A stretch of 64,000 nt of DNA, from NCBI GenBank assembly GCA_934395135.1, contig CAKRRK010000001.1, forward strand, positions 62,001-126,000. Reading direction: 5' to 3'. Each line of letters begins with the position of its first letter. The stretch's first letter is position 1. A program made the position numbers and the translations under genes. Below are positions 40,978 through 50,282 of the stretch, piece by piece. The notes under the pieces were generated by a model. The model did not search any database and was not told the origin of the DNA. It saw only the letters and a list, made by a program, of their open reading frames with translations. The DNA is from an uncultured Eubacteriales bacterium (GTDB taxonomy: Bacteria > Bacillota > Clostridia > Oscillospirales > Butyricicoccaceae).

Positions 40978-41538
40978 TTATTTCGGCCGGGAAGCGCCTT
41001 CTGCCACAACGGACCAGTTTTTCGCCATATATTCCACGCCGGAATAGATTGTGACCGCCGTCATCACCCAACCGATCACCATATAAATCATCTGATGTTC
41101 CGGTGTATTCTTTTCCAGGATAATCAAGAGGAAAATGATCACAACGCCGGCGATCTGAACGCAGGTTTTCACCTTTCCGGACCAAGCCGCCGCAATCACC
41201 TGCCCTTTTGCCGCCGCTACATTCCGCAGGGAAGTAATGATAAATTCCCGCGCCAGAATGATAAACACCATATACGACGCCAAATATCCGTCTCCTACAA
41301 AAACAAGCAGCGCCGCCGTTACCAGCAGTTTGTCCGCCAGAGGATCCACAAATTTTCCAAAATCTGTAATCTGGTTGTACTTTCTTGCAATATATCCATC
41401 TAAAAAATCCGTCGCACTGGCGGTGATGAACAGGATCAACGCAACGATGTTCCCTGTTTTTGTTCCCAACAAGGCAAACACAATGAAAAACGGAATCATC
41501 GCAATGCGCGTTATGGTGATTTTGTTCGCCGTTGTCAT
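40978..41538 (-). CDS. pgsA: CDP-diacylglycerol-glycerol-3-phosphate 3-phosphatidyltransferase
   Basis: Phosphatidylglycerophosphate synthase, 186 residues with about four or five membrane helices. The CDP-alcohol phosphotransferase motif is complete: TDFLDGYIARKYNQITDFGKFVDPLADK region, giving D-DG-AR-G-D-D. It makes the precursor of phosphatidylglycerol. The ATG overlaps the rimO stop by four bases. Confidence 0.95.
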   Translation of the reverse strand: MTTANKITITRIAMIPFFIVFALLGTKTGNIVALILFITASATDFLDGYIARKYNQITDFGKFVDPLADKLLVTAALLVFVGDGYLASYMVFIILAREFIITSLRNVAAAKGQVIAAAWSGKVKTCVQIAGVVIIFLLIILEKNTPEHQMIYMVIGWVMTAVTIYSGVEYMAKNWSVVAEGASRPK

Positions 41539-42878
41539 ACTGTTCCCCTTTCTGTTTCACAAAGCGCGGCGCCAAGCAGATCGACTCCCGCGCTGTCATC
41601 TATGCGCACCATTACAAATTCTCCCGGCGCATGCTCTCTGTCACTCTGAAAATAAACCTTGCCGTCAATCTCCGGGGAGTCCGCATAGGTTCTGCCCACA
41701 TAGGCTTGCTCCTCGCTGTCGTACCCTTCACACAGCACTTCAAAAACTTTATGCATGCAGGAAAGATTGTATTCGTCGATCACTGCCGTCTGAATTTCCT
41801 CTGCGATAAACCGCCGGCGGCGTTTTGTCTCTTCCTCCACCTGCCCCGGCATTTCCGCAGCCTCGGTTCCTTCCTCTGCCGAATAGCAGAACACGCCGGC
41901 GCGCTCCACCGACGCTTCCTGCAAAAAGCCGCACAGTTCCGCAAATTCTTCCTCTGTTTCGCCGGGAAGGCCCACAATCAGGCTGGTGCGCAGCACCAGC
42001 CCCGGGATACGTTCCCGCAGTGTGCGGAACAACTGCGTAATCTCCGCCTTGCCGCCCCGCCTGTGCATGCGGCGCAGCAGTCTGTCACTGATATGCTGGA
42101 TGGGAATGTCCAGATAGTTTACGATTTTCGGCTCCTCTGCAATCACAGAGACCAGTGCGTCGTCAATTTCATCTGGATACAGGTAGTGCAGCCGCACCCA
42201 GTGCACATCCAGCCGGCACAGTTCCCGCAGCAATTCTGGCAGCATCGGCTTCTGATACCGGTCAGTTCCATACCGCGTAATATCCTGCGCGACGACAATC
42301 AGTTCCCGCACGCCGGCGGCGCACAAGCCGCGCGCCTCTTCCAGAATATCCTCCAACCTGCGGCTCCGATATCTTCCCCGCAGACTGGGAATCACACAGT
42401 ATGCGCAGTGATTGTCGCATCCCTCGGCAATTTTCAGATAGGCCGTATAAGGCGGTGTCGAAAGGATACGGCCGCCCTCCAGCGGCGCGCAGTCTTTATC
42501 TCCAAATGCGGCATACCGCCGTCCCGCCAGGGTTTCCCGCACCGCGTCCACAATGCTTTCATAACTGCCAGTGCCAAGCACGCCGTCTACTTCCGGCAAC
42601 TCCTTCTGAAATTCCTCCCGATACCGCTGGGTCAGACATCCCGTGGCAATCAGCGCTTTCAGCCTGCCGGTTTTCTTATATTGCGCTGTCTCCAGTATCG
42701 TTTCAATGGCCTCCTGTTTGGCCGATTCAATAAAGCCGCAGGTATTAACCACCGCTACCTCCGCCTCTTCCAGCGCTTCCGTAAGACAGATGCCCGCCTG
42801 TTTCAGCGCGGACAGCATACGCTCCCCGTCCACAAGATTTTTGGCGCAACCAAGTGAAATTAATTTTAATTTTATCAT
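41535..42878 (-). CDS. rimO: Ribosomal protein S12 methylthiotransferase
   Basis: Radical SAM methylthiotransferase, 447 residues. The N-terminal UPF0004 domain has cysteines in SLGCAKNLVD, VNTCGF and ATGCLTQ; the radical-SAM triad is CDNHCAYC; a C-terminal TRAM domain follows. Such proteins methylthiolate the conserved Asp of ribosomal protein S12. The ATG at 42878 overlaps the recX stop by four bases; a longer in-frame start (42992) would overlap recX. Confidence 0.95.
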   Translation of the reverse strand: MIKLKLISLGCAKNLVDGERMLSALKQAGICLTEALEEAEVAVVNTCGFIESAKQEAIETILETAQYKKTGRLKALIATGCLTQRYREEFQKELPEVDGVLGTGSYESIVDAVRETLAGRRYAAFGDKDCAPLEGGRILSTPPYTAYLKIAEGCDNHCAYCVIPSLRGRYRSRRLEDILEEARGLCAAGVRELIVVAQDITRYGTDRYQKPMLPELLRELCRLDVHWVRLHYLYPDEIDDALVSVIAEEPKIVNYLDIPIQHISDRLLRRMHRRGGKAEITQLFRTLRERIPGLVLRTSLIVGLPGETEEEFAELCGFLQEASVERAGVFCYSAEEGTEAAEMPGQVEEETKRRRRFIAEEIQTAVIDEYNLSCMHKVFEVLCEGYDSEEQAYVGRTYADSPEIDGKVYFQSDREHAPGEFVMVRIDDSAGVDLLGAALCETERGTV

Positions 42879-43342
42879 ACTCCATTGCATCCGGCTCGAT
42901 ACCGTTCGATGGCCAAACGCACTTCCTCCCAAGTATATCCTTTGCGGCAGAGAGAATCTGCCGCCTTTTTCAGCGCATTCCGGTCCTCGCATTCTCCATG
43001 GAGTTTTTTCTCCAGCAGTCGATGCACAAGATCCTCATCCGTCTGAAAGTCCTGCAGCGCTTCTTCTGCGGTTTCTTTGTCCACGCCTCGCCGTCGCAGT
43101 TCATATTGAATCCGCAGCGCGCCGTAGCCCCGATTTTGCAGAGAACGCACCGCGTTTTGCGCATATTGCGCGTCATCCAGCAACCGAAGCTGAACAAGTC
43201 TTGTCACAGCATACTCGACGGCCTCTGGAGAAAATTCTTTTTTCTGCAGTTTTTCCATCAGCTGTCGCTGTGTCATAGCACGGCGGGACAACATACCCGC
43301 CGCGCTGTGAAGCGCCTTTTTATATTGTGCCTCCGCTTCCAA
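42875..43342 (-). CDS. recX: RecX regulator of RecA
   Basis: RecX-family protein of 155 residues made of three-helix repeats (LSRRAMTQRQLMEKLQKK, then VTRLVQLRLLDDAQYAQNAV and GYGALRIQYELRRRGV). RecX inhibits RecA filaments. The start is TTG, placed directly after the recA stop codon, so its translation probably depends on recA. Confidence 0.9.
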   Translation of the reverse strand: MEAEAQYKKALHSAAGMLSRRAMTQRQLMEKLQKKEFSPEAVEYAVTRLVQLRLLDDAQYAQNAVRSLQNRGYGALRIQYELRRRGVDKETAEEALQDFQTDEDLVHRLLEKKLHGECEDRNALKKAADSLCRKGYTWEEVRLAIERYRAGCNGV

Positions 43343-44503
43343 TTAAAAATCAACCCCATCGTCAAAATCATCCGCATCAATGGTGATGGATTTCACCGAT
43401 TTGGCCGGTTCCGGTCTGCTGACAGGCGCCGGCTTTACCGCGGCACGCTTCTCTGCTTTCTGTGCCATAGCCTCTTCTTTTGCTTTTGCCACCGCGGCAA
43501 CAATCTCCTGGTGCAAAGCCTCTGCCCGATCCGGATGGTCTTTTAAAAACTGTTTGGCGTTATCCCTGCCCTGGCCAATGCGTTCGTCTCCCATCGAATA
43601 CCAGGCGCCGGAGCGCTGTACAAGACCGAACTTCAGTCCCATATCCACCAGCTCCCCGGTTTGGGAAATCCCTTCGCCGTACATAATATCAAATTCCGCT
43701 TCCTTAAACGGCGGCGCAATTTTGTTTTTCACCACTTTGCAGCGGGTTCTGCTGCCCAGCAGCTCTGTGCCGTTTTTAATATGTTCGATTCGGCGGACAT
43801 CCACCCGGACGCTGGCGTAAAATTTCAGCGCCCGACCGCCGGTTGTTACCTCCGGACTGCCATACATCACGCCCACCTTTTCCCGAAGCTGGTTGATAAA
43901 GATCGCCACACAGTTGGATTTTGCAATGGCACCCGCAAGCTTTCGCATCGCCTGGCTCATCATTCGGGCATGCAGCCCCACAAACGCATCGCCCATATCC
44001 CCCTCAATTTCCGACCGCGGCACAAGCGCAGCCACCGAGTCGATGACGACAATATCCACCGCGCCGCTGCGCACCAGCGCTTCGGTAATCTCCAGCCCCT
44101 GCTCCCCGGTATCCGGCTGGGACACCAGCAGGCTGTCAATATCCACACCAAGAGCCTGGGCATACACTGGATCCAAGGCATGCTCTGCGTCGATAAACGC
44201 CGCTTCTCCGCCCAGCTTTTGCGCCTCTGCAATGGCATGCAGCGCAACGGTGGTTTTGCCGGAAGACTCCGGCCCGTAAATCTCAATGATCCTGCCCTTG
44301 GGAAACCCGCCGATCCCAAGCGCCAGATCCAGGCCGAGGGAACCGGTGGGAATGTGTCCAACATTCAGAGAGCTTTCCTGCCCCAGGCGCATAATGGAGC
44401 CTTTGCCGCATTGTTTTTCAATTTGGGCGATGGCCATTTCCAGCGCTTTCTTTTTATCCGTCGCCACAACGACCGGCTCGATTGGTTTTTTTGATGCTGC
44501 CAT
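43343..44503 (-). CDS. recA: Recombinase RecA
   Basis: Strand-exchange ATPase of 386 residues. Walker A is GPESSGKT (residues 77-84); VVIDSVAALVPRSEI, the MAW-type segment and the DNA-binding loop IFINQLREKVGV are conserved. The C-terminus has an Ala/Lys-rich tail and a DDFDDG acidic end. The ATG at 44503 follows AGGGGG; an ATG at 44530 lacks a site. No clear LexA box was recognised upstream. Confidence 0.98.
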   Translation of the reverse strand: MAASKKPIEPVVVATDKKKALEMAIAQIEKQCGKGSIMRLGQESSLNVGHIPTGSLGLDLALGIGGFPKGRIIEIYGPESSGKTTVALHAIAEAQKLGGEAAFIDAEHALDPVYAQALGVDIDSLLVSQPDTGEQGLEITEALVRSGAVDIVVIDSVAALVPRSEIEGDMGDAFVGLHARMMSQAMRKLAGAIAKSNCVAIFINQLREKVGVMYGSPEVTTGGRALKFYASVRVDVRRIEHIKNGTELLGSRTRCKVVKNKIAPPFKEAEFDIMYGEGISQTGELVDMGLKFGLVQRSGAWYSMGDERIGQGRDNAKQFLKDHPDRAEALHQEIVAAVAKAKEEAMAQKAEKRAAVKPAPVSRPEPAKSVKSITIDADDFDDGVDF

Positions 44504-44600
44504 ATTTTCTGTTACCCCCTGTTTTTCCATTGAGACTATTCTACTACAATTTCCAAAAACATGCAACAAATGTTCGAAAATTTACCGTCATCCACCCTCA

Positions 44601-45452
44601 CTACAGAGACATTCCGGTCACAATGCGGGGCACACCGGACAAATCCTCAAGGATTTGAATGTTGTGATACGCATTTTCCTCCAGGATTGCCGCCACCTGC
44701 GTCGCCTGCCGATAACCGCACTCCAACAGCAGCATTCCGCTGTAAAGCAGGGCGTCTTTCCAGTTTCCGGCAATGCTTCGGTAAAAGTCCAGACCGTCTT
44801 CTCCGCCATAAAGGGCAAGATGCGGTTCATATTTTATCACATCCGTGTCCAGTGTGACCATTTCTTCCTTGGATATGTAAGGCGGGTTGGACACCAAAAT
44901 GTGAAACTGTCCCAGTCTTTCGTTATACGGTCCCAGGGCATTATCCTGCAAGGCGATAAACCGGGACTCCACTCGGTTTCGCCGGGCATTTTCCCTGGCG
45001 ACAGCCAGGGCCGCCTCCGAAACGTCCACGCCGGTCACCTTCGCATCCTCCACTTCCCGCGCAATGGCAATCCCAATGCAGCCGCTGCCGGTGCAGACAT
45101 CCAGCACCCTCGGGTTTAGAATGTCCTTTGCCCGTTCCACCGCCAGCCGGCAAAGGCTTTCTGTATCGCTACGGGGCACCAGAACATCCGGCGTAATCTG
45201 GAAGGTATAGCCATAAAAATCCCATTCCCCAATGATATAGGCGATGGGTTTTCCCATCAGGCGTTCCCGTACCAGTTCCCAGGCTTTTCGTTCGGTTTCC
45301 TGGGCGATGAAAATATAACCCCATTCCAGATAATGCCGTTTTTCCAGCCCGCAGGCAAATGCGCAAAGCTCTTTCGCCTCCAGCTCATATGCCGCAATGT
45401 CTGCCTCTTTCAGCCGCTTCCGAATGTTTAAATACAATTCGTTTGCCGTCAT
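44601..45452 (-). CDS. prmC: Peptide chain release factor N5-glutamine methyltransferase
   Basis: SAM-dependent methyltransferase of about 283 residues that methylates the Gln of the GGQ loop in release factors. The catalytic NPPY (LVSNPPYISKEE), SAM-binding VLDVCTGSGCIGIAIA and N-terminal helical domain are present. The start is ATG at 45452, although the AGGAG is 14 bases away; a TTG six bases earlier would be better spaced. It follows yqhQ by 34 bases. Confidence 0.95.
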   Translation of the reverse strand: MTANELYLNIRKRLKEADIAAYELEAKELCAFACGLEKRHYLEWGYIFIAQETERKAWELVRERLMGKPIAYIIGEWDFYGYTFQITPDVLVPRSDTESLCRLAVERAKDILNPRVLDVCTGSGCIGIAIAREVEDAKVTGVDVSEAALAVARENARRNRVESRFIALQDNALGPYNERLGQFHILVSNPPYISKEEMVTLDTDVIKYEPHLALYGGEDGLDFYRSIAGNWKDALLYSGMLLLECGYRQATQVAAILEENAYHNIQILEDLSGVPRIVTGMSL

Positions 45453-45486
45453 TGCCAATCCAATCACTCCTTTTTGGAAAGGATTC

Positions 45487-46419
45487 TTACCAGGCGTCCT
45501 CCTCCTGGTTTTCCGGAATGACTCGTTCCATCGCCGCAATGGCAACCTCGATCATAGCGTCATCCGGCTCCAGCACAGTGATATTCTGCAGCGCAAGTCC
45601 CGGCGCCGTTAAAATTCTGGTCAGAACATTGTCATACCGCCCTACATAGCGGTTGATTTCATAGCTGATGCCAATGACCACCGGCAGCAGGGCGATGCGG
45701 AGCAGCATACGCTCCAGCGGACCAGACCATGTCACCAAGGAAAACACCAGAATACTGATGATCATTACCACAAACAAAAAGCTTGTCCCGCATCTTGGGT
45801 GCTGCCGTTTCTGCGGCCTGACGTTTTCCACGGTCAGGGGCAGACCGGCTTCATAGCAGAAAATCGTTTTATGTTCCGCCCCATGGTAGCGGAACGTTCG
45901 CTTGATATCCTTCATTTTCGACACCGCATACATAAAAACCAAAAATGCAGCAATGCGAATCGCGCCTTCTATCAGATTCAGAGCGACCCGCGGCAGCATA
46001 TCAGACAGCAGCCCCGCCACCACAGTGGGCATCAGCATAAACAGCAGAATGGGGATAATCATCCCAAGGACAAGGGCTGCGCCAAAAATCAGTTTTTCCA
46101 TTTTTTCGCTGCCGATGTGTTTTTCCAGCCATATCTCAAACTTGGACGGCTCTTCCTCAAAATCGTCAATAAACTGCGCGGAATAATTAATGGCCTGCAT
46201 CCCCTCGATCAGCGTGGCTACAAGATTTACCGTTCCCCGGATAATGGGAATCCGGAAAAAAATGTTCCGTTCCCCGAGGGGTTTTTGCGGCTTTTCCTGA
46301 ATTTCCAGTTCGCCATCCGACTTTCTTACAACGGTGCATATTTTTCTGGGGCCTTTCATCACAATTCCTTCCAGGATTGCCTGGCCGCCAATGCTGGTTT
46401 TATGATTTTTTCTGCTCAT
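45487..46419 (-). CDS. yqhQ: YqhQ-like DUF1385 membrane protein
   Basis: About 310 residues. It begins with the DUF1385 signature GGQAILEGIVMKGP, has membrane segments (GAALVLGMIIPILLFMLMPTVVAG, AAFLVFMYAV and two near the end) and the conserved RYHGAEHKTI with later KRQHPRCGTSF. This looks metal-binding (His/Glu/Cys), but its activity is unknown. It is often next to prmC in Firmicutes, as here. The ATG at 46419 lies seven bases after the histidine kinase gene. Confidence 0.88.
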   Translation of the reverse strand: MSRKNHKTSIGGQAILEGIVMKGPRKICTVVRKSDGELEIQEKPQKPLGERNIFFRIPIIRGTVNLVATLIEGMQAINYSAQFIDDFEEEPSKFEIWLEKHIGSEKMEKLIFGAALVLGMIIPILLFMLMPTVVAGLLSDMLPRVALNLIEGAIRIAAFLVFMYAVSKMKDIKRTFRYHGAEHKTIFCYEAGLPLTVENVRPQKRQHPRCGTSFLFVVMIISILVFSLVTWSGPLERMLLRIALLPVVIGISYEINRYVGRYDNVLTRILTAPGLALQNITVLEPDDAMIEVAIAAMERVIPENQEEDAW

Positions 46420-46426
46420 ACTTCTC

Positions 46427-47941
46427 TTAATCCTCTTCTGTGGCGTCCTGCTTGACAAGGGCCGGCAGCTGAATGATGACCAGCGTGCCCGCGCCTACCC
46501 GACTCTGTATATCCAGCGTTCCGCCGTGCATTTTAATGATTTCGTCCGTCACTGCAAGGCCGATGCCGCTGCCCCGCTGCTTGGAACTGCCTTTATAAAA
46601 CTTTTGTTTTACAAAGGGCAGCTCGTTTTCCGGTATGCCCGGTCCATAATCCCGAACCCGCACTTCAATGGTATCTTCTGTCTTTTTGCTGGACACCTCG
46701 ATTTCTCCGCCGCTTTTCCCATATTTTGCGGCGTTATCAATGACGTTTAAAAAGACCTGTTTCATCCTGTGCCGGTCCCCCATCATAAATAAGCTGTCTT
46801 CGCAGGGGCGGAATTTCAGTTCCAGACCATCCCGCCGCAGGAGATTGGCATACATATAGACTGCTTCATAAAGTTCCCGGGCAAGATCAAACGTCTCCAC
46901 ATTCAGCTTCAGTTCGCCTCGCTCGATCCGGGTGAAGTCCAGCAATTCTTCCACCATCTGGGTAAGGCGGTCGCTTTCCTTATGAATGATCTCCAAACCG
47001 CGGATCATTTGGTCCGTGTTTTCCGCCCCGCAGGCAAGCAGCGTCTCGCTCCATCCGCCGATGGCCGTGAGGGGAGTGCGAAGTTCATGCGACACGGAAG
47101 AAATAAAATCGTTTTTCACATCCTCTGCTTTTCGTATCTCATCCGACATATAGTTTATGGTATCGCACAGTTCGCCAATCTCGTCATCGTATACCTTTTC
47201 CAGCCGCATCCCATACCGGCCCTGGGCAATCTCCCTGGCAATGGTATTGATTTTTTTTACCGGTTCAATAATGGATTTCATAAAATACTGGCTGGATACC
47301 AGAATGAGCAAAAAGAAGATTGCACAAAGCAGCACCGCTCCCCATACAATCATTGCAATCTGCTTTGTCGCAAGACTGAGGGACGTAACATACCGAACCG
47401 CGCCGATCACGTTGCTGTTGTAAAACAGCGGACTTGTGACAGACATCACATGTTCCTTTGTGGACGCATCCTTTCCAAACCAGGAGGCGGTCTTTTGGTC
47501 ATAAAACGCCATGGTCACATCGCCGGTCGCCGGTATCGTTTTGGCGGAAAAGCCGGAGGATGACAAAAGCACCCTGCCGTTGCTGTCCAGTATCTGCAGT
47601 TCCAATCTATCTTTCAATCCGAATTCGTTCACATATTTCTCCGCATTGAGATAATACTGGTCGTAGTTTTTGGTCAGATAGCTGTTAAAAAAAGCCGCTG
47701 TCATCGTCGCCCGTTTGGAAAGATTTTCGTTGATGTTGTTATAGTAATAATTGGTAATCATAATAGCGACTACCATAACAATGGCGCATAAAATTCCCAG
47801 CACAAGGCTCAAACTGTTCCGGATCCACCTGGCTTTGATGCCGTCGTTCTTGGTATGCCGCCAGCGCAGAAACCCCTTTCGGCGTTTCTGTACCCGGATC
47901 TTTCTCATATGTTTCCGTGGTTTTTTCCCAGATTTTTCCAA
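46427..47941 (-). CDS. Sensor histidine kinase
   Basis: Membrane sensor kinase of 504 residues. Two membrane helices (about 42-64 and 198-216) enclose an extracytoplasmic PAS-like domain. HAMP (about 218-270), a HisKA domain with phospho-acceptor His285 (SSVSHELRTPLTAI), and HATPase with NVIDNAAKYG, DYGPGIPE and GSGIGLAV follow. It follows its response regulator by seven bases and precedes yqhQ by seven. The stimulus is unknown. Confidence 0.95.
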   Translation of the reverse strand: MEKSGKKPRKHMRKIRVQKRRKGFLRWRHTKNDGIKARWIRNSLSLVLGILCAIVMVVAIMITNYYYNNINENLSKRATMTAAFFNSYLTKNYDQYYLNAEKYVNEFGLKDRLELQILDSNGRVLLSSSGFSAKTIPATGDVTMAFYDQKTASWFGKDASTKEHVMSVTSPLFYNSNVIGAVRYVTSLSLATKQIAMIVWGAVLLCAIFFLLILVSSQYFMKSIIEPVKKINTIAREIAQGRYGMRLEKVYDDEIGELCDTINYMSDEIRKAEDVKNDFISSVSHELRTPLTAIGGWSETLLACGAENTDQMIRGLEIIHKESDRLTQMVEELLDFTRIERGELKLNVETFDLARELYEAVYMYANLLRRDGLELKFRPCEDSLFMMGDRHRMKQVFLNVIDNAAKYGKSGGEIEVSSKKTEDTIEVRVRDYGPGIPENELPFVKQKFYKGSSKQRGSGIGLAVTDEIIKMHGGTLDIQSRVGAGTLVIIQLPALVKQDATEED

Positions 47942-47948
47942 TGAACCG

Positions 47949-48638
47949 TCAACCTTCCCAAATATATCCGTAGCCCCTTACCGTTTTGATATGGGCGGGC
48001 ACCGCCGGATTTTTTTCAATTTTAATCCGCAGCCGGCGGATATTGACATCCACAATTTTATAATCGCCGGAGAAGCCCCGCCCCCACACATAGTTGAGCA
48101 GTTCTTCCCGGGACATCGCCTTTCCCGGATTTTGCAAAAACACCTTCATAAAGGTGAATTCTACCTGCGTCAGTTCAATGCGCACACCGTTTTTCCGGAG
48201 TTCATGGCTTCGCAGATTCAAAACAAACGGGCCGCTTTCAATGGACTCGTCGTCCGTCTTTTTGCCGCCGACCCGACGCTGCAAAGCGTCCACCCGTGCC
48301 ACAAGCTCTACCGCGGAAAAGGGCTTGGTAACATAATCATCCGCCCCATTCATCAAACCGTTGACCTTATCGGTTTCCTGGGCTTTTGCCGTCAGCATAA
48401 TGATTCCGGCCTCGTAGCCGTCCGCCCGCATCCGCCGGCAGACCTCATAGCCGTCGATCCCCGGCAGCATAACATCCAAAATGGCAACGCTGATATCCCG
48501 CTGTCGGCTGTATTGCTCCAGAGCTTCTTCCCCGGTGCCTGCTTCTATCACTTCATAGCCCGCCCGCAGCAAATTCAGCACTACAAAACTTCTGATATTT
48601 TCCTCGTCTTCCAAAACCAGCACTTTGTGTTTCATCAT
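47949..48638 (-). CDS. OmpR-family response regulator
   Basis: Two-component regulator of about 229 residues. The receiver has Glu/Asp at 10-12 (LEDEE), phospho-acceptor Asp55 (ILDVMLPG) and Lys in the YVTKPF loop. A winged-helix DNA-binding domain follows (ELTQVEFTFMKVFLQNPG, DVNIRRLRIKIE, VRGYGYIWEG). Start at one of the adjacent ATGs after GGAG; 48638 is given. It pairs with the downstream kinase and is 27 bases after the lipoprotein gene. Confidence 0.95.
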   Translation of the reverse strand: MMKHKVLVLEDEENIRSFVVLNLLRAGYEVIEAGTGEEALEQYSRQRDISVAILDVMLPGIDGYEVCRRMRADGYEAGIIMLTAKAQETDKVNGLMNGADDYVTKPFSAVELVARVDALQRRVGGKKTDDESIESGPFVLNLRSHELRKNGVRIELTQVEFTFMKVFLQNPGKAMSREELLNYVWGRGFSGDYKIVDVNIRRLRIKIEKNPAVPAHIKTVRGYGYIWEG

Positions 48639-48665
48639 GTTCTCCATTCCCTGCTTTTATCGGTT

Positions 48666-49976
48666 TCAGGACATCCAGTCCTGTGTAATGAGTTTAAACA
48701 AATCGCTCAGCTGCGCTTCATTCAAAGCGTATTCCCCCTGGGGTATCTGCGCTGCAAACGTTACCTCGTCCCGCAGGCCAAGGGGAATAAATTCGCTGCC
48801 AAGATAGCGGGCGTCGTCGCCGGTAAAGGCGTAAATCCGCAGAATCTGTTCGCCCTCCAACCCGTTTGACACCACGTTGAACGATGTATACGCATTGCCG
48901 GTTTCGTCGGTTTTTTTCGTGGCGCAGACCACATCCAACCAACTTTCCGGCACCTTCAGCATCCAGTCTTCCGAGGTGTTGTAAAAGGTACGCTCCACCT
49001 TCTCCGGCTTGGCCGTGCTGCTGTATACATACCAATCCAACAGCCATACCGTTTCCCCGGACGTCCGGTTTTCATATCCCGGCATCGTAACTGTGCTGGG
49101 CACCTCTGTAACGCCGTCGTTGTTAATATCCCTTGCATACACCGATACCGCCCGATACGTCCCCACATCCGTGGTCTGCTGAGTTTCCGCGGCAAGGTTT
49201 ACAAGCTCACGGTTCTTTATGATGAGAATATCGGTAGAAAGCCCAATGCCGGATTCATTCTTTTCCTCTACATAAAGAGCCTGCCGCCCTCCTCGGATGG
49301 CGCCAACCTTTATTTTGGAAATGGATGCAACCTCCCGGCTCAGAGACACCTCCGAGGCAAGCTCCATTTTCCCATCCAGATAGGCATACAGTCTTGCAGT
49401 CTTTCTTCCCTGCTTGTCCAGCACAAAGGTAACCAGTTCCTGTACCTCGTCATGGTTTAAATCGGTACAGATATATTCGCTGTATGATGTATCCAAAATC
49501 GTTTTCAGCCGGCCGTTCTCAAACGAACATATGGTAATTCCTTTTCCCATATCCTTTCCCAGCTGCCAGCACACGGCGATGCCGTTCACACCTTCTGCAA
49601 TCACCGGATACTCTACGGACAGGATATCGGTCCCCGTACCGGCAACCGATCCCATTAAAATATATTCCGTTCCGATTTTCTTGTGCACATAAACGGTAAA
49701 TTTTCCGCCGGCCGCTCCTTCCTTAAAAAAAGAAACCGCTTCTTCTTCTCCGTCTCCGTCCACATCTACAAGCTGTACCGTGCTTCGGTTCTGCCCGCCT
49801 TCCGGCGCGGTATAAACGGCGCCGGTTTCCAATATTTTGTCCAGCTGATTCTGCAGCGCCACATAATCCTCTGTGGGTTTTGGCAGCTGGAGCAGCTCGT
49901 CGCCTGTTTTCAGCAAACAGCCGGAACATGTCATAGCAATCAGCAAAACGGAGATAATAAGAATAATTTTTTTCAT
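48666..49976 (-). CDS. Lipoprotein with FG-GAP/VCBS-like calcium-type repeats
   Basis: Secreted lipoprotein of 436 residues with a lipobox TCSGC after the signal helix IILIISVLLIAM. Three short calcium-loop-like motifs occur in separate beta-repeat units: DVDGDGEEE, DLNHDEVQE and DINNDGVTE, typical of FG-GAP/VCBS beta-propellers. The role is unknown; binding of a ligand or cell-wall partner is possible. It is the first gene of a set with a response regulator, kinase and YqhQ, suggesting it works with that sensor. The ATG at 49976 follows GGAGG. The leader is long and structured. Confidence 0.8.
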   Translation of the reverse strand: MKKIILIISVLLIAMTCSGCLLKTGDELLQLPKPTEDYVALQNQLDKILETGAVYTAPEGGQNRSTVQLVDVDGDGEEEAVSFFKEGAAGGKFTVYVHKKIGTEYILMGSVAGTGTDILSVEYPVIAEGVNGIAVCWQLGKDMGKGITICSFENGRLKTILDTSYSEYICTDLNHDEVQELVTFVLDKQGRKTARLYAYLDGKMELASEVSLSREVASISKIKVGAIRGGRQALYVEEKNESGIGLSTDILIIKNRELVNLAAETQQTTDVGTYRAVSVYARDINNDGVTEVPSTVTMPGYENRTSGETVWLLDWYVYSSTAKPEKVERTFYNTSEDWMLKVPESWLDVVCATKKTDETGNAYTSFNVVSNGLEGEQILRIYAFTGDDARYLGSEFIPLGLRDEVTFAAQIPQGEYALNEAQLSDLFKLITQDWMS

Positions 49977-50133
49977 TTTGCCTCCAAAGCAACCCATCCT
50001 GGTTCATACCATAGCTATCGCGGGGCGGCAGCCGGTTTTTCCAACCCGCATTACCATACCGTTTCGAAGCCGCCGCGTCGCTGGTTTTTCTCTGTGCCGG
50101 CGTTTCGCCGGCGAATCTGCGTTTATTATAGCA
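49977..50133 (-). promoter_or_regulatory. promoter and long structured leader of the lipoprotein/two-component operon
   Basis: An extended -10, TGCTATAAT (50133-50125), gives a leader of about 140 bases. It has a perfect hairpin GCCGGCG-AAA-CGCCGGC (50112-50096), a larger pairing GGCGGC / GCCGCC and a direct repeat TATGGTA. No known riboswitch core is recognised. With the luxS leader this makes up the 306-base gap 49977-50282. Confidence 0.5.
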
Positions 50134-50282
50134 TATTTCCAATCATTTGAATACCGTATTTCCTAAAATCGCCGGAGGTTTTTTAGGAGTTTTTGCTAAT
50201 ACATTGCCGCTTTGCTATTGATTTTACCAGCATTGTGTTATAAACTGGATTTATAAATAAACCATCAGGAGTTTGAGTTTCT

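Noticed and set aside
40931..41599. Alternative 222-codon frame overlapping pgsA
   Set aside because: The pgsA frame has the full CDP-alcohol phosphotransferase motif; the alternative is a Gly/Arg-rich shadow.
49977..50133. Cyclic-di-GMP-I riboswitch before the lipoprotein gene
   Set aside because: Has a GAAA-like loop, but lacks the conserved core and tetraloop-receptor elements.
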